Assembly: GCF_007860105.1 (NCBI RefSeq)
Contig: NZ_SJPU01000002.1
Location: 1,725,739 to 1,789,738 of the forward strand
From: Allorhodopirellula heiligendammensis
GTDB lineage: Bacteria; Planctomycetota; Planctomycetia; Pirellulales; Pirellulaceae
Direction: 5' to 3'
DNA: 64,000 bases
Positions within the stretch are counted from its first letter, which is position 1, and the number at the start of each line of letters is the position of its first letter. Positions 18,073-26,168 of the stretch are shown here, in pieces. A program made the position numbers and the translations under genes. The notes under the pieces are model-generated. The model worked only from the letters and a program-made list of their open reading frames with translations. It had not been told where the DNA came from and made no database searches.

Positions 18073-18471
18073 ATGTCGCGCACCGTTGTCCGCATCATCG
18101 GCTATCTTTGGGCAGGACCGAATACCGTGCTCGGCATCGCGATCGGGTTGCTGCTGGGTGGGCGATTCAAATGCGTTGATGGTGTGTTGGAGATCCATGG
18201 ACGACACGTGTCGCGGGCATTGGCACGTCTGATTATCCCCGCCAGTGCGCTCACGATGGGGCACGTCGTCTTTGGTCGTGATCCCGAATCGTTGGCGGTC
18301 ACGCGGTTGCACGAACGCGTGCATGTGCGGCAGTACGAAATCTGGGGGCCGTTTTTCTTACCTGCCTACCTGGGCATCTCACTCTGGTTGTATGCCCGCC
18401 GCCGCGATGGCTACCGCGAAAATCCGTTTGAAATCGAGGCATATGCGGTTGAAGAGCAAGATGGTCACTGA
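18073..18471 (+). CDS. Small membrane protein with HERVH metal-binding-like motif
   Basis: 132 residues starting 3 bases after pyk. Hydrophobic segments lie at about 10-30, 55-75 and 95-115. Between the last two sits HERVHVRQYEIWGPFFLPAYL, in which HExxH is followed by a conserved-looking Gln-Tyr-Glu-x-Trp-Gly-Pro. That could be a zinc site on the membrane surface, but no protease family is recognised with confidence. The nearly zero spacing to pyk suggests co-transcription, without telling the function. Confidence 0.65.
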   Translation: MSRTVVRIIGYLWAGPNTVLGIAIGLLLGGRFKCVDGVLEIHGRHVSRALARLIIPASALTMGHVVFGRDPESLAVTRLHERVHVRQYEIWGPFFLPAYLGISLWLYARRRDGYRENPFEIEAYAVEEQDGH

Positions 18472-18788
18472 TCACTGGGCGATCAGAATCTTGCTAACGT
18501 CCAGAATCTTGCTAACGTCCTGCCGACTCTCGTAACATGCTCTCTGATTCCCACGCAACGACGCACGTGAAAACATCTGGAGACGGGGCACGGCCGAGTC
18601 TCAAGACAATCAGTCGATCATCGGGTGACCTCATCCACAACGCGGAGGATTACGCACTACAATCGACGGTCAGGCGATCTGTGGCAATAATAAGTTCAGC
18701 GGATCATGGCGGCGATCGAAATGCTGAGCTATCGAATCGCTCGAGCGGATTTTCCCATCAACCCTGCGGCCTTCCCAAGACATCACCC
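18472..18788. other. 317-base intergenic region with an 18-bp tandem duplication
   Basis: Apart from the duplicated 18-mer near its start, nothing is supported here. The frame of the next gene stays open back to 18537, but those residues are low in hydrophobic order and resemble no protein, so I treat them as non-coding. Confidence 0.45.
18484..18519. repeat. Perfect 18-bp tandem duplication
   Basis: The unit CAGAATCTTGCTAACGTC occurs twice with no spacer, 13 bases after the stop of the HERVH-motif gene. With only two copies, a recent slippage duplication is the simplest reading. Confidence 0.8.
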
Positions 18789-19172
18789 ATGAGCATGCCC
18801 CCCGCCAATCCGTATGGCAGCCCTACCGTTTCGACGAGCGACATTACCTACGTCGGTAGCCAGCGACGCTCGCGAAAACTCAAGCGGATCGAGCCCATTT
18901 CGCTCGGATTGATGCAGGGGGCACTGTTTGCCTTGATGGGATTGATCCCTGTGATTCTGTTTGTTTTTATGGCAATCGTCAGTGGCGTGGGGGGAGCCAT
19001 GGGCGGACCTGGCAATCCAATGTCCGCCACCTTGGTCGGCGGAGTGATTGGATCCATCCTGGCACCTCTCATTTACGGCGTGATGGGTTTTATAGGCGGC
19101 TTCATTTTGGCACTGCTGTATAACTTTTGCGCGTCGTTCCTCGGGGGGATCGAGTTCGAGTTTGAGGAGTAG
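18789..19172 (+). CDS. Small membrane protein, DUF3566-like layout
   Basis: 127 residues from ATG 18789 (MSMPPANPYGSP). A polar N terminus leads to SRKLKRIEPISLGLMQGALFALMGLIPVILFVFMAIV, then a glycine-rich loop (GVGGAMGGPGNP) and a second long hydrophobic region ending in an acidic tail (GGIEFEFEE). The I-x-P-x-S-x-G-x-x-x-G-A-L motif before the first helix recalls DUF3566-like small membrane proteins; that family link is tentative. No function is known. It precedes leuB by 108 bases. Confidence 0.65.
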   Translation: MSMPPANPYGSPTVSTSDITYVGSQRRSRKLKRIEPISLGLMQGALFALMGLIPVILFVFMAIVSGVGGAMGGPGNPMSATLVGGVIGSILAPLIYGVMGFIGGFILALLYNFCASFLGGIEFEFEE

Positions 19173-19280
19173 GGCACGGGGGCCACGATCCGGTTGGCAC
19201 CCTGGGGCTGCGGCTTAGATTCCGCTAATCTGTGAGGCGAAATCGTTCCCTCGTTAGTCAAATCCTCACATCTTTCGACC

Positions 19281-20357
19281 ATGAAACACTCCATCGTATT
19301 GCTGCCCGGTGACGGGATCGGACCTGAAATCGTCACCCAAGCCCGCGGTGTACTCGAGGCGGTGGCGAGCCGCTTCGGTCATGAATTTGCCTTTAGCACG
19401 CATCGCATCGGCGGCATCGCAATCGACGAGACCGGCGATCCGCTACCTGCCGAGACGGTGGAAGCATGCCGCGCCGCCGCAGCAATTCTGTTGGGCGCGG
19501 TCGGCGGTCCGAAGTGGGATGATCCGTCTGCCAAGACGCGTCCCGAAGCGGGGTTGCTGCGTATTCGCAAGGAACTCGGGCTGTTCGCGAATTTGCGTCC
19601 GATTAAATTGTTTGACGAACTTGCTGATGCCTCCCCACTGCGTGCTGAAATCGTCACCGGCACGGATATCTTGTTCTTTCGTGAACTGACCGGTGGGGTG
19701 TATTTTGGTGAGTCTGGTAGCAGCGGCGAGGGTGACGATGAAACAGCATATCAGTCGATGACCTATTCACGCCGGGAAATCAAACGGATCGTTCGCATGG
19801 CTGCTGCGGCCGCTCGGGAGCGATCCAATCGCCTGACGAGTGTGGATAAAGCCAACGTGCTCGAGCCGAGTCGACTGTGGAGAAGGGTCGCAGCCGAAGT
19901 CATGCAGGAGGAATTCCCGGACGTGAATTACGATGTCGTGCTCGTCGATGCGATGGCCATGCACCTGATCAACCGCCCTGCCGATTTTGACGTCGTGGTG
20001 ACGGGCAACCTATTCGGCGACATTTTGACTGATGAAGCATCCATGTTGCCGGGATCGCTGGGGATGCTGCCCAGTGCCTCATTGGGTGCTTCTGGGCCGG
20101 GGCTGTATGAACCGATCCATGGCAGCGCTCCCGATATTGCGGGCAAGGGCATCGCCAATCCGCTTGCGACAATTCTTGCGGCGGCGATGATGCTACGGCA
20201 TTCGCTCTCCTTGAACACCGAGGCCGAGGCGATTGAATCTGCGGTGGCGGGCGTTTTGGCCGATGGGCTGCGGACGGCGGATTTAGCCCGCGGCGGCGTC
20301 GCGGCGGTTTCGTGCGAAGCGATGGGTGCAGCCGTTGTGAAGAAAATTGTTGGCTGA
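19281..20357 (+). CDS. leuB: 3-isopropylmalate dehydrogenase
   Basis: 358 residues, the usual LeuB length. [12 protein letters not shown] opens the fold; [30 protein letters not shown] and LTGGVYFG are LeuB-specific; [61 protein letters not shown] carry the substrate and metal-binding Asp residues; [18 protein letters not shown] binds NAD. The enzyme oxidatively decarboxylates 3-isopropylmalate in leucine synthesis. No other leu gene is adjacent. ATG 19281; no clear Shine-Dalgarno. Confidence 0.97.
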   Translation: MKHSIVLLPGDGIGPEIVTQARGVLEAVASRFGHEFAFSTHRIGGIAIDETGDPLPAETVEACRAAAAILLGAVGGPKWDDPSAKTRPEAGLLRIRKELGLFANLRPIKLFDELADASPLRAEIVTGTDILFFRELTGGVYFGESGSSGEGDDETAYQSMTYSRREIKRIVRMAAAAARERSNRLTSVDKANVLEPSRLWRRVAAEVMQEEFPDVNYDVVLVDAMAMHLINRPADFDVVVTGNLFGDILTDEASMLPGSLGMLPSASLGASGPGLYEPIHGSAPDIAGKGIANPLATILAAAMMLRHSLSLNTEAEAIESAVAGVLADGLRTADLARGGVAAVSCEAMGAAVVKKIVG

Positions 20358-20405
20358 GGGGTGACCTCCCAACCACATTCCTGCTGATGAGGTAGACGAT
20401 TCCGC

Positions 20406-21362
20406 GTGCCCGACTTCACCACCTATATTTTGATCGGCGTCATTCTGACGGCGTTGTCGATCGCGACCCTGATTGGGGCCGTCATGGGACGAGGCAACTC
20501 GCCCGGCACGGACGCGGCGTTGGTCAAGCGATTCCAGGCCAAATTGCGGGTCTGGTGGACGATGGTGGGCGTGTTTGTGATTGGCACGCTCGCCGGGCCA
20601 ACCACGCTGGTGGTGATCTTTGCGGCCGCCTCGTTTTGGGCATTGCGTGAGTTCATCTCCATGACGCCAACGCGGCGTGGGGACCACCGCACGCTGTTCT
20701 GGGTGTTTTTCATCTTTCACCCACTGCAGTTCATTCTGATCGGTTTGGGCAGCGCTTACTACGAATTCTACAGCATCATGATCCCCGTCTACGCGAGTCT
20801 GTTCATTCCCGCGCGGGCGGCAATCGCAGGCGATGCCAAGCGATTTCTCGAACGCTGTGCAAAAATTCAGTACGGATTGATGATCTGCGTGTATTGTTTG
20901 TCGCACGCCCCCGCCCTGTTGCACCTCGACCTGGTTCGCACCGATGGCACCCCATGGCACGGCAATACCAATTTGCTGATGTTTTTCGTGTTGATTTCAC
21001 AGCTCTCACTAACGCTCGAGCGTGTTTGGAGTCGCTGGATTGGGATCCATGTCATCGCTCCCAATATCAACGCTTCACGCACTTGGGAGGGCGTCGTCGG
21101 CTCTGTCATGACGACGGGATTGATCGCGGCGATGCTGCGGTGGGCAACGCCGTTTTTCTGGTGGGAAGCATTGCTGATGGGCGTCGTCGTGACGATCATG
21201 GCGAGCGTCGGAACGCTGACGATGAGTGCCATCAAACGCGATCGGGGTGTGATGGACACGGGCACGCTTGTGGAAGGTCATGCTGGCATCCTGGATCAAA
21301 TTGACAATATCTGCTTCGCTGCGCCCATCTTCTATCACGTGACCCGCTTTTTCTTCACCTAG
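20406..21362 (+). CDS. cdsA: Phosphatidate cytidylyltransferase-like membrane protein
   Basis: 318 residues with about eight hydrophobic segments and the CDP-alcohol precursor signature near the C terminus. The stretch SRTWEG and then SAIKRDRGVMDTGTLVEGHAGILDQID aligns to the CdsA consensus S-x-x-K-R-x4-K-D-x-G-x-x-x-P-G-H-G-G-x-x-D-R-x-D, but with K to M, P-G to E-G, G-G to A-G and D-R to D-Q. CdsA makes CDP-diacylglycerol from phosphatidate and CTP at the membrane. It resembles the YnbB branch. The GTG start at 20406 lies 48 bases after leuB. Whether it keeps full activity is open. Confidence 0.8.
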   Translation: MPDFTTYILIGVILTALSIATLIGAVMGRGNSPGTDAALVKRFQAKLRVWWTMVGVFVIGTLAGPTTLVVIFAAASFWALREFISMTPTRRGDHRTLFWVFFIFHPLQFILIGLGSAYYEFYSIMIPVYASLFIPARAAIAGDAKRFLERCAKIQYGLMICVYCLSHAPALLHLDLVRTDGTPWHGNTNLLMFFVLISQLSLTLERVWSRWIGIHVIAPNINASRTWEGVVGSVMTTGLIAAMLRWATPFFWWEALLMGVVVTIMASVGTLTMSAIKRDRGVMDTGTLVEGHAGILDQIDNICFAAPIFYHVTRFFFT

Positions 21363-21402
21363 CCATTCCTTTCGACCACCGGCCCTGCAGCCGATTGACC
21401 AT

Positions 21403-21927
21403 ATGCATTTGATTCTCAGTTCGTCGCTTCACCCGAACAGCCGCAGTCGCATTCTGGCCCGCGAGGTCGCCCAGCGATTGCAGATTCAGGGCCGCGAGGT
21501 GGAGGTGTTTGATCTGTCCCAACGCGTGCTGCCACCCTGCGATGGAGCGACGGCGTATGGGGACCCCGAAGTCAAGGCATTGGCTGAATTGATCCGCGAA
21601 GCAGAATCCATTTTCGTTGCCTCACCGGTCTACAACTATGATGTCAACGCAGCGATTAAAAACGCCGTTGAGCTGACTGGGAAAGCTTGGACAGGGAAAA
21701 TCGTGGCTCTGCTGCTGGCTGCCGGCGGACATGGCAGTTACATGTCTGGAATGGGATTGGCTAATAGCCTAATGCTGGATTTTCGCTGCCTGATCGTCCC
21801 CCGATTTGTCTATTCCACGGGAGTGGATTTTGAAGGCGATCAATTAGCCGATGAGGATATCACGCGACGAGTGGATGAATTGGTCGCAGAATCAATGCGG
21901 ATCTCTGGGGCGCTCCATGCGACTTAG
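21403..21927 (+). CDS. NADPH-dependent FMN reductase family protein
   Basis: 174 residues with a flavodoxin-like fold. ILSSSLHPNSRSRILAREVAQRL is the FMN phosphate loop, SIFVASPVYNYDVNAAIKNAVELTGKAWTGKIVALLLAAGGHG holds the P-x-Y-N-x-x-x-x-x-x-x-K-N motif of the NADPH_FMN_red/ArsH/SsuE group. Such enzymes supply reduced flavin or reduce quinones, chromate or azo compounds; the acceptor is not evident. A glycosyltransferase gene follows after two bases, so the two are probably co-transcribed. Confidence 0.85.
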   Translation: MHLILSSSLHPNSRSRILAREVAQRLQIQGREVEVFDLSQRVLPPCDGATAYGDPEVKALAELIREAESIFVASPVYNYDVNAAIKNAVELTGKAWTGKIVALLLAAGGHGSYMSGMGLANSLMLDFRCLIVPRFVYSTGVDFEGDQLADEDITRRVDELVAESMRISGALHAT

Positions 21928-21929
21928 CA

Positions 21930-23033
21930 TTGCAAGTTGATCTGGTCATTACCGAACTCGACGTGGGCGGCGCCGAGCGCACCTTGACTCGCCTGGCGAG
22001 CGGTCTGCAGGCATATGGTGACGAGGTTCGCGTGTTCTCGTTGGGGGCACTTCCCTCGGCCGGGTTTGATTCTCTCGTCAATGAACTGCGCGGTGACGGT
22101 ATCGAGATTAGCAGTGGCGAAGGGACTGGAATGGTCAATCTCGCGGCGGTCTACAGCAAATTGCGTGGCTGGCTGAAGCGGCGACCGACCGCGGTTCGTC
22201 AAAGCTTTTTGTTTCATGCCAACGTGTTGACGAGGCATGCCACACCCCGGAATTGCCGTGGATCATGGATTGCCGGTGTTCGTGTCGCGGATCCCAATCG
22301 CTTTCGTATCACCCTCGAAGGACGGTCACTTCGCCACGCCGACCACGTCGTCTGTGTCAGTTCCGCGGTCGAGTCCTTTGCGAGGCAGCGCTACCGAATC
22401 CCTCAGAACCGACTCGCTGTGATTGGCAACGCGGTCGAGACGGAGCGGTTCGCCAACGCGGTGCCGTTCGATTGGCGGAGTCTCGATTGGCCAGCAGATG
22501 CGAACGTGGTGCTGTTTATAGGACGGTTGCATCCGCAGAAGAATATCGAGTTACTCCAACGGACGCTCGATCAATTCGCCGCCCAGGGATCCGGACGCAA
22601 ACTTGTGATTGTCGGACGTGGGCCACTCGCCTCTGATCTGCGGGAGTGGGCCGCCCGCGTGCCGGGCGACCGCGTGCGGGTACTGGATTGGCGACCCGAT
22701 GTAGCGTCCCTGATCGCCGCTTGCCGTGTGGTCGTACTGGCGAGTCTTTATGAGGGCATGCCCAACGTGGTGCTCGAAGCCATGGCGGGCGGAAAGCCGG
22801 TTGTATGCAGTCGTGTCGAAGGCAGCAGAGAATTGATCGGCGATGACGCCGAGCAAGGCTTCGATCTCGAAAGGAGTGATCAGTTCGCTGTAAAAGTCAA
22901 TCGATTCTTGGATGATGCCGACTACGCTGCGCAGATTGGCATGGCGAATCAGAGACGTATGATGGAAGAGTTTTCGGTGCAACGAATGGTGCGAGCGTAC
23001 CGCGAGTTGTACATGAAATTGAATTCGCTGTAG
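21930..23033 (+). CDS. Group 1 (GT4-type) glycosyltransferase
   Basis: 367 residues, GT-B fold. The N terminus VITELDVGGAERTLTRLASGL is typical of GT4 enzymes; the C domain shows VVLFIGRLHPQKNIELL, a hinge, and the donor-binding EGMPNVVLEAMAGGKPVVCSRVEGSRELI with the E-x7-E motif. It should transfer a sugar from a nucleotide sugar to a lipid, polysaccharide or protein acceptor; neither is identifiable. A stop in frame at 21876 and the lack of ATG or GTG before the core make TTG 21930 the likely start, two bases after the flavin reductase stop. Confidence 0.9.
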   Translation: MQVDLVITELDVGGAERTLTRLASGLQAYGDEVRVFSLGALPSAGFDSLVNELRGDGIEISSGEGTGMVNLAAVYSKLRGWLKRRPTAVRQSFLFHANVLTRHATPRNCRGSWIAGVRVADPNRFRITLEGRSLRHADHVVCVSSAVESFARQRYRIPQNRLAVIGNAVETERFANAVPFDWRSLDWPADANVVLFIGRLHPQKNIELLQRTLDQFAAQGSGRKLVIVGRGPLASDLREWAARVPGDRVRVLDWRPDVASLIAACRVVVLASLYEGMPNVVLEAMAGGKPVVCSRVEGSRELIGDDAEQGFDLERSDQFAVKVNRFLDDADYAAQIGMANQRRMMEEFSVQRMVRAYRELYMKLNSL

Positions 23034-23207
23034 TACCACGAGACGGTGTGAAAATGGATTTCGTGATAATCGCCAACTGTCCGTTGATTTACTCACCCGA
23101 CACATCAGCGAGACAGGCCATTTCGTTCCTCGCTGGCGATTCAGATTTGGAGTGGTGTATGCAGACAGCGAAAGCAACTAACTCAACTGGCTGCTAGATC
23201 CAACGCC

Positions 23208-23906
23208 TCATTTTTTGCGTGATCGGCGCTGGCGTTCCATCCGAATTCGACAGCCGATTGGGACGGTTTCGGTCACGGCAATCTCTTGCCCGGCGAGCAA
23301 TCCATCGATGGCCTTCTGAACATGCCTCTGCGTCACGTTCTGACCGTTGGGGCTATCGTCAAGCGATCCCATGTACGCGACACGCCGCTGTTGGTCGAGC
23401 ACGAAGAATTCGGGCGTGTACTTCGCACCGTAGTCACGTGCGATCTGCTGCGTCTCGTCAAATGCGTAAATGAATGGAAACGACTTGGACTTCGCTTTTG
23501 CTTGCATGGCGGGCATCGCGTCCTCTTCGATCGTATTGACGTTGATGGCCACGACGACGACGGACGAGTCGGCGTACTTGTTCGTCAGTTCGATCAGTCG
23601 CTCTTCGACGTCAGTGGCATACGGGCAACTATTGCAAGTGAAGACGACTACGATCAGTTTGGCATCTTGCAAACTCTTGAGCGACGTTGTTTTGCCGTCC
23701 GTCGTCGGCAAATCAGTCCACGGGGGAGCGGGATCCCCAATGTCGAGAACGGAATTAAATTCCCCGGCGATGGTGGGGCGATGGAGACTGCTCCACATAC
23801 AAACAGTCACGAGGCAGGCGACGAAGTAATGAAAACGTTTCAAGGGGAATCTCCCGAACGAGGCGAAGTAACCGAGCCCGGACAGTCTAACTGATTGCGC
23901 CAGCAT
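23208..23906 (-). CDS. Exported thioredoxin-fold redoxin
   Basis: 232 residues from ATG 23906; the frame is open to 24149, but that part lies in the divergent promoter region and looks non-coding. An N-terminal hydrophobic segment (about 24-46) ends near TIAGEF, suggesting export. The redoxin core starts with IGDPAPPWTDLPTTDGK; VVVFTCNSCPYATDV holds the redox pair Cys91/Cys94; PFIYAFDETQQIARDYGAKYTPEFFVLD has the cis-proline of the thioredoxin fold. It is an AhpC/TSA-like protein of the type common in planctomycetes, with a basic tail (RRSRKK). Transcribed divergently from the sialidase-like gene. Confidence 0.85.
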   Translation of the reverse strand: MLAQSVRLSGLGYFASFGRFPLKRFHYFVACLVTVCMWSSLHRPTIAGEFNSVLDIGDPAPPWTDLPTTDGKTTSLKSLQDAKLIVVVFTCNSCPYATDVEERLIELTNKYADSSVVVVAINVNTIEEDAMPAMQAKAKSKSFPFIYAFDETQQIARDYGAKYTPEFFVLDQQRRVAYMGSLDDSPNGQNVTQRHVQKAIDGLLAGQEIAVTETVPIGCRIRMERQRRSRKK

Positions 23907-24041
23907 CCGATGAGGTGTCTCTGTTAAACTTCTCCGGGGGTGAATCAGCTGTTCGAAGTTGCCAGTGGGCCAATAACGACGGCGTTCGCCCTCGTTCACC
24001 CAACCACACCCATTACCATTCACCCAGAAAATACTACCGAT

Positions 24042-25259
24042 ATGCATGTTCGCTACTCCCCGGTGGATCGAATGACCACCCTGGTATCGTCGCTTGTGGT
24101 CTTGCTCTCGAGTGCATTCTCCGTCGTGAGCGTGAGCGGGCAGGAGCACAGGCAGGTACCGCTGTGGGAGAGTTCAGCTGTGCTCGAAGAAGCAGGTGAA
24201 CTGCCGGTCATTGACGATGCTGAGTTTCACGTCATCAAAAAGTGGGATCAGGCGGCAGATGGGTTTACATTCCTGCATGGGGTGAGTCTCGCCTGGCACC
24301 AGGGAAAACTGTATGCCTCGTTCGGTCATAATACGGGCGCGGAAAACACCGTTTCCGAAGAGGCTCATTACCGGGTCAGTGGTGATGGGGGCGAGTCATG
24401 GGGGCCGCTGCGCACGATCGATGCTGGAGACGAAGACAATCTGGCCGTCAGTCATGGGGTATTCCTCTCGCACGAGGGAAGTCTGTGGGCCTTTCAGGGC
24501 GCCTACTATGGGAAGATGAACGATGTTCATACGCGTGCCTATCAACTCGATGAGGCGAGTGGCCGATGGCAACGTCATGGTGTGGTCGTCAAGAATGGTT
24601 TTTGGCCGATGAACCAACCGGTAAAGATGGCCGATGGGAACTGGATCATGCCGGGCTTTGCCGCTGGGCCTTACTCGGGCGATGGTGTCTTTCCGGCGGC
24701 GGTAGCGATCAGTCATGGCGACAACTTGACCGCATGGGATTTTATCGAGATACCAGTTGCCGATGAAATCACGAGAATGTGGGGTGAGTCCGCCATTTGG
24801 GTGGACGGAAAAACGGTCTACAACATCGCGAGGTACGGCCAGGGTGCAGTGGCCCTCGTCGCTGTGAGCAGCGACTTCGGGCGTAGTTGGTCACCGTCCG
24901 CGGTGAGTAATCTGCCAATGGCAACGTCAAAGCCCGCCGCTGGCGTCCTTTCCACAGGCCAGCGATACCTCGTTTGCACGACCGCCAAGAACAATGGTGG
25001 CAAGCGAGCTCCACTGACGATCGCCGTGTCGACGCCTGGCGACAATCATTTCAGTAAGATTTTCGTTATTCGCCGATCATTACACGAGGGTCTGTCCGGG
25101 GAATCCGCGAGGCAATTGAGCCTATCTTATCCCTGTGCTCTCGAGCACGAGGGTAAACTCTATATCGGCTATTCCAACAATAGAGGTCGACGCAGCAACC
25201 TCAATAGTGCCGAGCTGGCGATCGTGCCAATCGAGTCTCTTGAATTGACGATCGAGTGA
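24042..25259 (+). CDS. Exported sialidase/BNR-repeat-like protein
   Basis: 405 residues from ATG 24042, with ATG 24072 as an alternative; both keep a signal peptide ending near SVSGQE. The body is a six-bladed propeller pattern with Asp-box-like turns SGDGGESWG and SSDFGRSWS. YASFGHNTGAENT, WALQG-like WAFQGAYYGK and YPCALEHEGKLYIGYSNNRGR fit the BNR-repeat exo-sialidase-like family common in planctomycetes. The classic sialidase Arg triad cannot be assigned, so glycosidase activity is unproven. It may act on environmental polysaccharides in the periplasm or outside. Confidence 0.8.
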   Translation: MHVRYSPVDRMTTLVSSLVVLLSSAFSVVSVSGQEHRQVPLWESSAVLEEAGELPVIDDAEFHVIKKWDQAADGFTFLHGVSLAWHQGKLYASFGHNTGAENTVSEEAHYRVSGDGGESWGPLRTIDAGDEDNLAVSHGVFLSHEGSLWAFQGAYYGKMNDVHTRAYQLDEASGRWQRHGVVVKNGFWPMNQPVKMADGNWIMPGFAAGPYSGDGVFPAAVAISHGDNLTAWDFIEIPVADEITRMWGESAIWVDGKTVYNIARYGQGAVALVAVSSDFGRSWSPSAVSNLPMATSKPAAGVLSTGQRYLVCTTAKNNGGKRAPLTIAVSTPGDNHFSKIFVIRRSLHEGLSGESARQLSLSYPCALEHEGKLYIGYSNNRGRRSNLNSAELAIVPIESLELTIE

Positions 25260-25447
25260 GTTTGTTGCTTTCTGCAGCGAACGCTCGCAGAGTCCGCATC
25301 ATCGATACGATTGGCGAAGATCGCTGCCGATCGGCGAACGCCCCAGCGGGTCTCATCGAGCTGGCATGTCAGTCAAGCCGACCTTGTTTATGAGGTCGTT
25401 GTGACAGACGTTGCCATCATCTACGCAGAACCCAGGGATGAATTGAG

Positions 25448-26152
25448 ATGTCCAAGGTCAGAGTCATATTAATCGCGATCTGGGTGGTTCTCGTCTGCCA
25501 AGCGGGGAGGACTAGCGCTCAAACGCTCGACGATACGGGACTTTGGTTCGCCGCGTTCGGAAATGGCGAGATGAAAACGCTGGCGGGAAATGATAGCCGG
25601 CTGCGTTGGTGGTTCGACACGCACTATCGCTTGCGAGATGACACGAGCGGCTTCAACCAAAGCATTGTTCGACCTGGACTAGGCCTGACGATTACGGACG
25701 ACCAAGCTCTTTGGGCAGGCTACGCGTGGATCCGCACTTCTCCCATCCAAGGAAATGATTTCGACGAGCATCGATTTTGGCAGCAATGGACGGCCGCACC
25801 TTCTGCAGGTGATTTCCGATTCTTGCACCGGAGCCGATTTGAACAACGTTGGTTGGAAACGGGCGAAGATGTTGGTCTGCGATGGAGACAGTTGCACCGT
25901 GTCCAGCGAATCCTGAGCGACAGCCCGCAATGGTCCCTGATCGTTTGGGACGAAATTTTCTTTAACCTGAATGATACCGACTGGGGGGCGCGGGCCGGAT
26001 TGGATCAGAACCGTGCTTTTTTCGGTGTTGGTTATCAGCGATGCTCGCAGGCACCTGTGCGAACGGAGATTGGGTACCTCAATCAATTCGTCAACAATCA
26101 AGGTGGCACCGACGGAATGAACCACATTCTGTCGATCAATTTCTATTTCTAG
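25448..26152 (+). CDS. DUF2490 outer-membrane-like protein
   Basis: 234 residues with a signal peptide ending at RTSAQ. The mature protein consists of alternating beta strands ending in an aromatic (HILSINFYF), as in outer-membrane barrels. The motif set W-A-G-Y-A-W near 90, EHRFWQQW, RSRFEQRW, WDEIFFNLNDTDWG and DQNRAFFGVGYQ matches DUF2490. Function unknown for the family. RBS-like AGGGAT lies upstream of ATG 25448. Convergent with the TIGR03790-type gene, stop to stop 16 bases. Confidence 0.8.
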   Translation: MSKVRVILIAIWVVLVCQAGRTSAQTLDDTGLWFAAFGNGEMKTLAGNDSRLRWWFDTHYRLRDDTSGFNQSIVRPGLGLTITDDQALWAGYAWIRTSPIQGNDFDEHRFWQQWTAAPSAGDFRFLHRSRFEQRWLETGEDVGLRWRQLHRVQRILSDSPQWSLIVWDEIFFNLNDTDWGARAGLDQNRAFFGVGYQRCSQAPVRTEIGYLNQFVNNQGGTDGMNHILSINFYF

Positions 26153-26168
26153 CGAAGTGCACCGCTCA

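Noticed and set aside
23907-24149. 81-residue N-terminal extension of the redoxin
   Set aside because: It would run through the divergent promoter region and into the sialidase-like gene, and would bury the signal peptide.
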